Notes: generated from the sequence alone by a model not told the origin. Positions 1 to 5,908 are shown, counted from the stretch's first letter. The stretch: 13,705 nucleotides of DNA from Alphaproteobacteria bacterium (GCA_029266795.1 JAQSWE010000030.1:1-13705); one strand, 5' to 3'. Translations and numbers: made by a program.

Positions 1-78
1 AATGTTGTTCGCCGTGACCTCGATCTGCTGTTGCAGGGCCATCTGGTGCGATATGCCGATATAAGTGATGTTTTCCAT
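1..78 (-). CDS. flgF: Flagellar basal-body rod protein FlgF, N-terminal fragment
   Basis: The minus strand from the ATG at 78 reads MENITYIGISHQMALQQQIE and continues VTANNI before the window ends. This is the typical start of flagellar rod/hook proteins: a short 'YI-(A/G)-(L/I)S-(R/H)QMAL' segment followed by 'VxANNIAN'. It fits FlgF best, because FlgF proteins commonly begin MEN-x-(T/S)YIxLS. FlgF is a proximal rod component of the basal body, exported by the flagellar type III system. Only 26 residues are visible, so FlgG or another rod protein cannot be fully excluded. The start is supported by an AAGGTGG ribosome-binding site just upstream on the minus strand. The gene is divergent from fliL, and a good sigma-54-type promoter points toward it at 155-170. 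Confidence 0.85.
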   Translation of the reverse strand, partial: MENITYIGISHQMALQQQIEVTANNI

Positions 79-154
79 TGTCAGACCACCTTGTTCTTTT
101 GCACCTGCCCCGTTTTTGTTTGTCGGTTGCAGGCGTTTAACCCGAATAGACTGA

Positions 155-170
155 TGCGATAACCATGCCA
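155..170 (-). promoter_or_regulatory. Sigma-54 (RpoN) promoter candidate for flgF
   Basis: The minus strand reads TGGCATG-GTTA-TCGCA, against the consensus TGGCACG-N4-TTGCW. GG and GC are separated by exactly 10 bases and 10 of the 12 specified positions match. The predicted transcript start is near 144, about 66 bases ahead of the flgF ATG. Sigma-54 control of rod/hook genes is known in Caulobacter; its use here is inferred from the motif. Confidence 0.65.
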
Positions 171-251
171 TTTCCGATTATTGTTGTTTTTCAGTACCTT
201 AAGACGAAACAACCCGTTCGACTTGCCCGAAAGCGGTGAGGAGAAAAGAGT

Positions 252-271
252 ACGGCGGAAATTTTTGCCGT
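252..271. promoter_or_regulatory. 20-bp palindrome, candidate shared sigma-54 enhancer
   Basis: ACGGCGGAAATTTTTGCCGT has perfect ACGGC/GCCGT arms and a symmetric AAATTT core, with mismatches only at the two-base GG/TT steps. Its centre (about 261.5) is about 126 bases from the predicted fliL transcript start and about 118 from the predicted flgF start. Binding by an NtrC-family flagellar activator (FlbD-like) is inferred from dyad symmetry and distance, not from a recognised consensus. Confidence 0.5.
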
Positions 272-277
272 GATCGA

Positions 278-309
278 GGCGCGAAAAACAAATTTTACGA
301 AATCGCGCC
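278..309. repeat. Inverted repeat GGCGCGA / TCGCGCC
   Basis: Perfect 7-base arms at 278-284 and 303-309 are separated by an 18-base A/T-rich spacer. It sits between the 252-271 palindrome and the fliL promoter. It could be a second activator site or a site for another regulator. Its function is unknown. Confidence 0.4.
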
Positions 310-361
310 GCACAGCCGCGTTGCCCCTCGATAAAATGCGACTGACAAAATATATTAATCG

Positions 362-377
362 TGGCACGATATATGCA
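362..377 (+). promoter_or_regulatory. Sigma-54 (RpoN) promoter of the fliL operon
   Basis: TGGCACG-ATAT-ATGCA matches the sigma-54 consensus TGGCACG-N4-TTGCW at all seven -24 positions and at four of five -12 positions, with the obligatory 10 bases between GG and GC. The predicted start is near 388, giving a leader of about 50 bases before the fliL ATG at 439. This is the best promoter match in the window. Confidence 0.75.
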
Positions 378-396
378 GGGTTTTAAGGAGTTTAAG

Positions 397-419
397 GGCA
401 ATCCCTCACATGGGTTGCC
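397..419 (+). promoter_or_regulatory. Hairpin in the fliL 5' leader
   Basis: GGCAA(T)CCC at 397-405 can pair with GGGTTGCC at 412-419, giving eight base pairs with one bulged T and a six-base loop. If transcription starts near 388, the structure lies about 10-32 bases into the message and ends 19 bases before the start codon. No T-run follows, so it is not a terminator. A role in mRNA stability or translational control is inference. Confidence 0.4.
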
Positions 420-438
420 ATAAGAAATTGGGGTCTTA

Positions 439-1071
439 ATGGCTGACGCTAAAAAAGCCAAAAGCGATGACGGCGCTCTGAAAGCCGATCCGAAGAAACC
501 GGGCGCGCCGGTGCCGGAGGGCGAAGCGCCCGCCGTCGAGGGCGCGGAGGGCGAAGCGCCCCCGTCGAAATTCGGCAAAAAGAAAATCATCATCCTCGCG
601 CTTGTGCCGATCCTCATCCTCGCCGGCGGCGCCGGTGCTGCGTGGAAGATGGGCTATCTCGATAAATTTCTGCACAAGAAAATCGACTGCAGCGCGATCC
701 AGGAAGGCGATGCGGACTATCAGGCCTGCATCGAGGAAATGGCGAAGGCCCAGAGCGGCGGCGCGCCCGGCGTTTTCATGGCGATCCCTGACATGATCGT
801 GAACCTCAACAGCACATCCAAACAGCCGCGCTTCCTGAAAGTCGCGCTGAAGGTGGAGCTGGAGGATTCAAAATCCGAAAAAGCGTTCGAGATCATCATG
901 CCGCGCGTGGTCGACCAGTTTCAGGCTTACCTGCGCGAGTTGCGCGTGGAAGACCTGCGTGGATCATCGGGCATGTACCGCATGAAGATTGAGCTTTTGA
1001 GCCGCGTGCGCGCGGCTGCGCCCGACATTAAAATCCGCGACGTCCTCTTTCAGGAGTTCCTTGTCCAATGA
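439..1071 (+). CDS. fliL: Flagellar basal body-associated protein FliL
   Basis: FliL is an inner-membrane protein that surrounds the flagellar stator and supports torque. The 210-residue product has a charged, Pro/Ala/Glu-rich cytoplasmic tail (1-48), one membrane segment (about 50-68, IIILALVPILILAGGAGAAW) and a periplasmic FliL domain (about 112-210). The domain contains the typical 'MIVNLNS...RFLKVALKVEL' strands and ends 'IRDVLFQEFLVQ'. A GGGG tract lies six bases before the ATG. It is the first gene of the operon and its last codons overlap fliM (ATGA at 1068-1071). Two oddities stand out: an imperfect repeat in the tail, and two cysteines (C84, C96) in a linker between the membrane segment and the core domain, which could form a periplasmic disulfide. 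The identification is firm from fold, size and the fliM neighbour. Confidence 0.93.
   Translation: MADAKKAKSDDGALKADPKKPGAPVPEGEAPAVEGAEGEAPPSKFGKKKIIILALVPILILAGGAGAAWKMGYLDKFLHKKIDCSAIQEGDADYQACIEEMAKAQSGGAPGVFMAIPDMIVNLNSTSKQPRFLKVALKVELEDSKSEKAFEIIMPRVVDQFQAYLRELRVEDLRGSSGMYRMKIELLSRVRAAAPDIKIRDVLFQEFLVQ
515..561. repeat. 17-bp direct repeat inside fliL
   Basis: CGGAGGGCGAAGCGCCC occurs exactly at 515-531 and again at 545-561, a 30-base (10-codon) period. It encodes the repeated PEGEAP/AEGEAP in the disordered cytoplasmic tail. Each copy also holds the small dyad GGGCG-AAG-CGCCC. It is probably an in-frame slippage duplication. Confidence 0.7.
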
Positions 1072-2147
1072 CAGCACCCCCGAAAAATCCGTCTGACGTA
1101 GAGGTCACGGCCGAAGACAAAATGAAGCTGGAACAGGAATGGGCCGCGCAGCAGCACGACGAAGACGCGCCGCAGGACGAAGGCCGCATTCTTGACCAGA
1201 AAGAGATCGACAGCCTGCTGGGCTTCGACGATCCGGGCGGCAAGGCCGAAAAAACCGGGATCATGGAGCTGATCAATTCGGCGCTTGTCAATTACGAGCG
1301 CCTGCCGATGCTGGACATCGTCTTTGATCGTCTGGTTCGCTTGATGTCCACCTCGCTGCGCAACCTGACATCCGACAACGTTGAAATTTCGCTCGACCAT
1401 ATTTCATCCGTACGCTTCGGCGACTACCTCAATTCTATTCCTCTTCCCGCCATGCTCGGCATCTTCCGCGCGGAAGAATGGGATGATCATGGGTTGATGG
1501 TCATCGACAGCTCGTTGATCTACTCCATCGTCGACGTGCTGCTCGGCGGCCGCCGCGGCACATCCGCGCTGCGTGTGGAGGGCCGTCCCTACACCACGAT
1601 TGAAACGAAGCTGATCGAGCGCATGCTGCATGTCGTGCTGAACGACCTGTCATCCGCATTCGACCCGCTCTCGCCCGTCAGCTTCCGCCTCGACCGTATC
1701 GAAACAAACCCGCGCTTTGCGACGATTACGCAGAGCAACAATGCCGGCGTTCTCGTGCGCCTGCGCATCGATATGGGCGACCGTTCGGGCCGCGTCGAGA
1801 TCATGATCCCCTACGCCACGCTGGAACCCATCCGCGAGCTTCTGCTGCAGATGTTCATGGGGGAAAAATTCGGCCGCGATACGATTTGGGAAACCCACCT
1901 GACCCGCGAGCTGTTCCAGACGGATATCCAGCTTTCCGCTATCCTTGGCGAAACGACGATTCCGCTCGATGACCTCGTAAATCTTCAAATCGGCTCTACC
2001 TTTATGCTGAACACCCGGCCGAATGACTTGATCGAGATGCGCGTTGGCGAACATGCGATGTTCATGGCCAAAGTTGGCCAGAAGCAGGGCCAGATCGCCT
2101 GCAGCATCGAGGAATATATCGAGCCCGAAAAGTCCGAGGACCAGTAA
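1068..2147 (+). CDS. fliM: Flagellar motor switch protein FliM
   Basis: FliM forms the middle of the cytoplasmic C-ring, binds phosphorylated CheY and sets the direction of rotation. The 359-residue protein has the conserved CheY-binding segment LDQKEIDSLLGF at 42-53, preceded by an unusually long acidic extension; in many FliMs the motif is close to the N terminus. The CheC-like middle domain follows with the LLGGRRGT motif around 158-165. A SpoA/FliN-like C-terminal domain lies at about 275-350 ('ILGETTIPLDDLVNLQIGS...'). Translation is coupled to fliL through an ATGA overlap, and the TAA stop directly abuts the next ATG. The downstream cheY-like gene is a plausible partner. The identification is secure. 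Confidence 0.96.
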   Translation: MTAPPKNPSDVEVTAEDKMKLEQEWAAQQHDEDAPQDEGRILDQKEIDSLLGFDDPGGKAEKTGIMELINSALVNYERLPMLDIVFDRLVRLMSTSLRNLTSDNVEISLDHISSVRFGDYLNSIPLPAMLGIFRAEEWDDHGLMVIDSSLIYSIVDVLLGGRRGTSALRVEGRPYTTIETKLIERMLHVVLNDLSSAFDPLSPVSFRLDRIETNPRFATITQSNNAGVLVRLRIDMGDRSGRVEIMIPYATLEPIRELLLQMFMGEKFGRDTIWETHLTRELFQTDIQLSAILGETTIPLDDLVNLQIGSTFMLNTRPNDLIEMRVGEHAMFMAKVGQKQGQIACSIEEYIEPEKSEDQ

Positions 2148-2606
2148 ATGAACCCGATGGTCGGCCTGATTTTCGACGTTGTGATTTTGGCCGCGCTTGG
2201 CGCGACAATCCTCTATGCCCGCCGGCTGTCGGAACAGTTCAACCGCATGCAGGCGGACAAGCAGGCCTTCGAGCAGCTGATCGCGGCTCTGAACCTCGCG
2301 TCATCCCGCGCGGAGGGTGCGATCAAGGCGCTGAAGGATGCCGTGCTGTCGGGCGGCGATCAATTACAAGATAAAGTAAACAAGGCGCGCGCCTTGTCGG
2401 ACGAGCTGGAAATTATGATTCAGGCAGGCGATAATCTGGCCGAGCGCCTGTCTGGCGCTGCCGAAAATTCACGCCCTAAACAGCAAAGCCTCCCGCCTGC
2501 GCGTTCCCGCGCCGATGAGGTCGAGGATGCGGATGACACGCCGAAGCCCCGCACCCGCGCGGAAAAAGAATTGCTGGAGGCGCTGAAGGCGAAGCAGCAG
2601 TCATGA
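2148..2606 (+). CDS. DUF6468-like flagellar-operon membrane protein
   Basis: This 152-residue protein has one N-terminal membrane segment (about 5-24, VGLIFDVVILAALGATILYA). A helical, probably coiled-coil stretch follows (about 26-105, 'ARRLSEQFNRMQADKQAFEQLI...'), then a charged, disordered tail. Small proteins of this design between fliM and motE in Rhodospirillales-type flagellar operons are annotated as DUF6468; the match is from memory of the architecture and position, not a search. Its ATG begins immediately after the fliM stop and its own stop overlaps motE (ATGA at 2603-2606), so it is translated with the switch and stator-support genes. A role in motor assembly or stator anchoring is inferred from this coupling. 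No enzymatic motif is visible. Confidence 0.75.
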   Translation: MNPMVGLIFDVVILAALGATILYARRLSEQFNRMQADKQAFEQLIAALNLASSRAEGAIKALKDAVLSGGDQLQDKVNKARALSDELEIMIQAGDNLAERLSGAAENSRPKQQSLPPARSRADEVEDADDTPKPRTRAEKELLEALKAKQQS

Positions 2607-3421
2607 CAGAACAGAAAAAAAAGAAACGCTGGCCGTTCAGTATCTTCAGCGCCCTGATGGTGGTGGCCGGCGTCGCCTTCGCCTTCCGCCTTGTCAACGT
2701 CGTAACGGTGATCGGGCAGGAAGCCGGGCTGACGCGCGACGCAGATGCGCAGGAAACGGTCAACGAGAACCCGCCGCCGCTGACCAAGGAAGAATTGCAA
2801 AAGGCTGTCGCCGACACCGCGCGCCAGACGGAAGAGCTGCCGGATGCCGCGACACCCGCGACAACCTCCACACCGCCCGCCTCCACCGCGCAGGCGAACC
2901 CGCCGCCGCCGGATGATGAAGACACGCGCGCCTATACCGCGTCGGAAGTCGAGGTGCTGCAATCCCTCTCCAAGCGCCGCGACGAGCTCGACAAGCGCGA
3001 GCGCATGATCGGCGAGCGCGAAGCGCTGCTGACCGCCGCAGGTCAGGAAGTCGACCACAAGATTGCCGAGCTCAATCGGCTGAAAGGCGAAATCGAAGCC
3101 CTGCTGGGCAAGCAGCAGACGATGGAAGAAGAACGCCTCGTCAGCCTCGTTAAAATTTACGAGGGCATGAAGCCGAAAGAGGCCGCGACCATTTTCAACA
3201 CGCTCGACCTCGACGTGCTGCTGGAGGTTATCGGCCGCATGAACGAACGCAAGGCGTCGCCGATTCTGGCGGCGATGGACCCCGACAAGGCGCGCATCGT
3301 TACCATCCGCTTATCCGAAAAAGAAAAACTTCCGGTGGCGGCACCCGCAGGCAAGCCTAGTGCCGCAGCGCCTGCCGAAACTCCGCTCAACCTGCCCAAC
3401 CGCAACGCCCCCACTCCTTAA
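2603..3421 (+). CDS. motE: MotE-like flagellar protein (MgtE N-domain fold)
   Basis: The 272-residue product has an N-terminal membrane segment (about 13-37), a Pro/Thr/Ala-rich linker (about 50-110), and a coiled coil (about 113-172, 'SLSKRRDELDKRERMIGEREAL...'). An MgtE-N-like helical domain follows (about 178-237: YEGMKPKEAATIFNTLDLDV, then LLEVIGRMNERKASPILAAM) and a Pro-rich tail. This matches alphaproteobacterial MotE, described in Sinorhizobium as a periplasmic chaperone for the motility protein MotC. The symbol reflects that family. The exact function here is inferred, and no motC is in view. It overlaps the preceding gene by four bases and is the last tightly coupled member of the fliL operon. 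Its stop codon lies inside a CtrA-type box that probably drives cheY. Confidence 0.82.
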   Translation: MTEQKKKKRWPFSIFSALMVVAGVAFAFRLVNVVTVIGQEAGLTRDADAQETVNENPPPLTKEELQKAVADTARQTEELPDAATPATTSTPPASTAQANPPPPDDEDTRAYTASEVEVLQSLSKRRDELDKRERMIGEREALLTAAGQEVDHKIAELNRLKGEIEALLGKQQTMEEERLVSLVKIYEGMKPKEAATIFNTLDLDVLLEVIGRMNERKASPILAAMDPDKARIVTIRLSEKEKLPVAAPAGKPSAAAPAETPLNLPNRNAPTP

Positions 3422-3433
3422 CATTTGATTAAC
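3418..3433 (+). promoter_or_regulatory. CtrA-type box upstream of cheY
   Basis: TTAA-CATTTGA-TTAAC is a perfect match to the CtrA full-site consensus TTAA-N7-TTAAC. It spans the motE stop codon and ends 39 bases before the cheY GTG. I see no convincing -10 hexamer, so the promoter itself is not resolved. CtrA control of motility and chemotaxis genes is common in Alphaproteobacteria; control here is inferred. Confidence 0.6.
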
Positions 3434-3472
3434 CCGGCTGAGCGACAATAGCCTTTAGGGGGCGCATCAATC

Positions 3473-3853
3473 GTGACCGTCGACAAGGACATGCATATAT
3501 TGGTCGTGGATGATTTCTACACGATGACGCAGCTTGTGCGCGGCCTTTTGAAAAGTCTTGGCTTCCGCAATATCGAGGAGGCGCGTGATGGCGCTTCGGC
3601 CCTGCAGAAAATGGCGGAGCAGAGTTACGGCCTTGTCATTTCCGACTGGAACATGAAACCCATGAGCGGCATCGACCTGCTGCGCGCCATCCGCGCTTCG
3701 GGCGACACCGTGCCGTTCATATTGGTGACGGCGGAGAACACTGTCGAAAACGTGCTGGAGGCGAAAGCCGCCGGCGTGAACGGCTATATCATGAAGCCGT
3801 TCAATGCGGGGACGCTGAAGTCGCGGCTGGTGGCTGTGCTAGGCGAGTTCTAG
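3473..3853 (+). CDS. CheY-like single-domain response regulator
   Basis: The 126-residue protein is a bare receiver domain with all conserved positions: acidic pair D13/D14, phospho-acceptor D58 (in VISDWNMKPMSG), T86 (LVTAE), Y105 and K108 (IMKPF). The D-W-N-M context and K-P-F ending resemble chemotaxis CheY proteins, which bind FliM when phosphorylated; fliM is three genes upstream. The GTG at 3473 is chosen because AGGGGG lies 10 bases ahead of it. The in-frame ATG at 3491 would lack a well-spaced ribosome site and would trim the first strand. A CtrA-type box precedes the gene. The last 53 bases overlap the 3' end of the convergent metalloprotein gene. No cheA or other che genes are in view, so a non-chemotactic receiver role remains possible. 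Confidence 0.88.
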   Translation: MTVDKDMHILVVDDFYTMTQLVRGLLKSLGFRNIEEARDGASALQKMAEQSYGLVISDWNMKPMSGIDLLRAIRASGDTVPFILVTAENTVENVLEAKAAGVNGYIMKPFNAGTLKSRLVAVLGEF

Positions 3854-4493
3854 CCCCTTCTGTCACCCGCACATCATCTCTATCCATCTTCTCCCGCGTT
3901 AACTTCGCCTGCGGGAATTTTTCCTCGACGACATTTCTTAGAAATCCGTCAGCCTCCGTCTTCACCTTCTGGCGTCCTTCAGGGTGATGCCAAGTCTTCG
4001 CATAGGCCTCGATGATTTCGCCCTGCTGCTCCAGCCCGAAATCGGAAAATTTTGAATCCTTCGTCAGCGTGAATTCATACTGGCCGAAATTCTTCAGCGG
4101 GTATTTCACGTTCACGCCCTGCCAGATATGCGTCATTTCATGCAGGAAGAAACCGAACTTGTATGCGCCTTCCGCGCTGTAATCGGCCGAGCGGATATTG
4201 TCGCCGAAGAAATCGACCTGATGGGTGAAGGGCATCACCGTGCCCTGCTTGCCCTTCATGAAATGAGTCCAGTGGGATGCATCCTTGAAGTGCTTGCGGA
4301 TTTTTCCGGCATCCAGCTGGTCGCCGAAAATCTGCTCGACCGCCTGTTTTTCACCGAGGGTGAGTTTTTCGCCGCCGCTATAAACCGTCTGGATAAATCC
4401 CGCATAGCCGACCGTTGCGACCAGCGCGGTGCCCAGCACCGCCTTTGCAAATGTTTTCGACAGCTTGCCGATGCGCCGGAGGGTCGTCGTCAT
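3801..4493 (-). CDS. Putative exported zincin-like metallopeptidase (HEMTH), paralog A
   Basis: This 230-residue protein has a basic N terminus and a hydrophobic segment (about 17-36), a signal peptide or anchor, so it probably acts in the periplasm. HEMTH at 118-122, in FFLHEMTHIWQG, is the HExxH zinc-binding motif. Downstream, EQQGEIIEAYAKTW (155-168) offers E155, E159 or E162 as the third ligand, as in gluzincins. The substrate is unknown and no named family is claimed; the HEMTHIWQ context resembles DUF4157-like and Rhs-associated HExxH domains. It is clearly paralogous to the product at 5113-5784 (IFGDQ, IRKHFK, FFLHE, EQQ and FPQAK blocks shared). It lies 19 bases after the small gene at 4513-4884, probably co-transcribed. 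Its 3' end overlaps cheY on the opposite strand. The product-level call rests on motifs only. Confidence 0.8.
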   Translation of the reverse strand: MTTTLRRIGKLSKTFAKAVLGTALVATVGYAGFIQTVYSGGEKLTLGEKQAVEQIFGDQLDAGKIRKHFKDASHWTHFMKGKQGTVMPFTHQVDFFGDNIRSADYSAEGAYKFGFFLHEMTHIWQGVNVKYPLKNFGQYEFTLTKDSKFSDFGLEQQGEIIEAYAKTWHHPEGRQKVKTEADGFLRNVVEEKFPQAKLTREKMDRDDVRVTEGARTRLAQPPAATSASPH

Positions 4494-4512
4494 GTGCGCG
4501 TCGGCCTTTCCA

Positions 4513-4884
4513 TCAATACGTGGGCGATCCGCTGCCGGAGGGCAGCTTGTGCTGTTTCGGCTGGCGATGCGCCTCGATATCGACGCGTTCGTTTCGCTTG
4601 GCCGCTGCAGGCACCCTGCTGTTATCCTGATCGGCAGCCGCGGCGGAAAACGCCGCCGCCAGCGACCGGATGATCAATTTGCCTTCGGCCAGCAATTCGA
4701 CGTTGAATGCGGCGCGCAAGGCGGCCTCGCTCGTATCCTCGGCCTTGTCTTGCGCGGTTGCGACCAATGCCTTGGCGTTTTTCTTCCGTTCATTGGCCGG
4801 TATGCCGACCATGTCGAAAAATTCCTTGCCGAAGTCGAGGTATTGGGTAACCAGTTCGGATTTCAGTTTGCTGCGTGTTGTCAT
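4513..4884 (-). CDS. Small hypothetical protein between two metalloprotein paralogs
   Basis: I do not recognise this 123-residue protein. It lacks a signal peptide and membrane segment, so it should be cytoplasmic unless its partner exports it. Residues 1-95 look helical and alternately charged (from MTTRSKLKSELVTQYLDFGK through the Ala-rich 'IRSLAAAFSAAAAD' around 71-84). The last 30 residues are basic, polar and probably disordered. The start is supported by GGGAG seven bases before the ATG. It is followed after 19 bases by paralog A on the same strand, which suggests a two-gene unit and perhaps a regulator or binding partner of that enzyme; this is inference. A -35/-10 candidate lies at 5049-5077. 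The high Ala content and lack of known motifs leave the function open. Confidence 0.65.
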   Translation of the reverse strand: MTTRSKLKSELVTQYLDFGKEFFDMVGIPANERKKNAKALVATAQDKAEDTSEAALRAAFNVELLAEGKLIIRSLAAAFSAAAADQDNSRVPAAAKRNERVDIEAHRQPKQHKLPSGSGSPTY

Positions 4885-5112
4885 GTGGTGCTCCCGTTGC
4901 GTCCTGTGAAGCCTGTTTACCGTTTTAAAATCCTGGCAATCAGGTCTTGTGGTTGTTTTGGGAGCGCAAGGCTGGTCGACAGGCGAGAAACAAATCCACG
5001 TAAGGAAAACCGCTCTGTCCGGCGCAAATTATGCTCGGCTTGGGCTTCATTTAATATGAAAACTAATCCCTAGTCAATTCCAATGAAATATGCCATTGAT
5101 AAGTTTGGATAT
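4885..5112. other. 228-base noncoding gap between orphan gene and paralog B
   Basis: No credible gene is seen here. It holds a promoter candidate (5049-5077) and a GGGAGC/GCTCCC complementarity (4890-4895 with 4960-4965) that could pair the ribosome-binding site of the 4513-4884 gene. There is no clear terminator for the upstream minus-strand gene. Confidence 0.6.
5049..5077 (-). promoter_or_regulatory. Sigma-70-type promoter candidate for the 4513-4884 gene
   Basis: Minus strand: TTGACT (5077-5072), a 17-base spacer, then TTAAAT (5054-5049). It would start transcription near 5042, leaving a leader of about 160 bases. Five of six -35 and four of six -10 positions match. It sits just past the end of paralog B. 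Confidence 0.45.
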
Positions 5113-5784
5113 TTAGGCGGCGCGGGGCGGTTTGGGCTGCTGCGCACGTGTCGCCGCACGCCCCGCATCCTGCCGATCCAGATTCTCGCGTGTGATTTTG
5201 GCCTGCGGAAACTGCCGCTCGACCACATCGCGCAAAATCCGGTCTTCATCACTCTTGGGCAGTTTGCGTCCGTCGGGGTGGATCCAGCGTTCCGCGTAAT
5301 GCTCCACCAGCTCGGCCTGCTGTTCCGTGCCGAACTGGCCGAAGCGCGCGCCTTCAATCAGCTGATAATCGTAACGGCCAATGGCGTGATGGGAAAAACG
5401 CATATGCTGCCCCTGCCAGACATGCGTCGCTTCATGCAGGAAAAAACCGTACATATGGCGGCGGTCCTTGCTGTAATCGTCCGACCATGCGGATGGCGTG
5501 AAGAAATCGATATGGCTGAACGGCGGCAACACCGTGCCCTGATATTTGCGGAAGAAGTGGGTGGGGTCGTCCTGTTCCTTGAAATGCTTGCGGATGCGGT
5601 CGGTATCCACCTGATCGCCGAAAATCTGGTGGACGGCCTGCGCCTCCCCCGGAGTCAGCGGCTCGCCCTTGCCCGCATAGGCAAGGCCATGGATGCCCGC
5701 ATAGGCAACCCCGCCTGTCAGCAATACGCCTGCGACAGCCTTGGCGAAAATCTTCGCCAATTTCTTCATGCGTTTAAACGCCAT
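5113..5784 (-). CDS. Putative exported zincin-like metallopeptidase (HEATH), paralog B
   Basis: The 223-residue product starts with basic residues and a hydrophobic segment (about 14-38) with AYAG steps that resemble signal peptidase sites, so it is likely periplasmic or anchored. HEATH at 117-121 in FFLHEATHVWQG is the zinc-binding HExxH, and EQQAELVEHYAERW (154-167) supplies candidate third ligands E154, E158 or E161. Conserved blocks shared with paralog A run nearly end to end, but the C-terminal tail (Arg/Pro/Ala-rich) differs. The ATG at 5784 is preferred: GAGGA lies only three bases ahead of it, and a TTG directly upstream (5787) is the alternative. It is transcribed away from the hydroxylase gene. 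The substrate and family name are unknown. The two copies separated by an orphan gene suggest duplication followed by divergence. Confidence 0.8.
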   Translation of the reverse strand: MAFKRMKKLAKIFAKAVAGVLLTGGVAYAGIHGLAYAGKGEPLTPGEAQAVHQIFGDQVDTDRIRKHFKEQDDPTHFFRKYQGTVLPPFSHIDFFTPSAWSDDYSKDRRHMYGFFLHEATHVWQGQHMRFSHHAIGRYDYQLIEGARFGQFGTEQQAELVEHYAERWIHPDGRKLPKSDEDRILRDVVERQFPQAKITRENLDRQDAGRAATRAQQPKPPRAA

Positions 5785-5908
5785 CAATCCTCACCCCGTA
5801 ACTGGTGCATCATGAATCTATGTATGTGATTGAAAGGCTATCATACGTTCAAAATCGGTCAATGGTGTTTCGGAAGAGATTGATTTTGCAGTGCAGCAGG
5901 ACTAAATC

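Noticed and set aside
129..144. Another GG-N10-GC match on the minus strand near flgF
   Set aside because: Only the core dinucleotides and a few -12 positions match; the site at 155-170 is far better.
272..361. IHF site between the palindrome and the fliL sigma-54 promoter
   Set aside because: I looked for WATCAA-N4-TTR in both orientations and found no clean match.
81..617. 178-residue minus-strand open frame across the flgF-fliL gap
   Set aside because: It lies over the promoters and the antisense of fliL, and its composition (Ser/Arg/Asn-rich, no domain) looks like noncoding sequence.
4940..5050. 36-residue minus-strand open frame upstream of the orphan gene
   Set aside because: Its ATG overlaps the -10 of the promoter candidate at 5049-5077, so it would precede the transcript start, and it lacks a ribosome site.
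4429..5073. Plus-strand open frames (also 5083-5829) opposite the metalloprotein region
   Set aside because: They are antisense to genes with clear HExxH motifs, paralogy and ribosome sites, and have no domain of their own.
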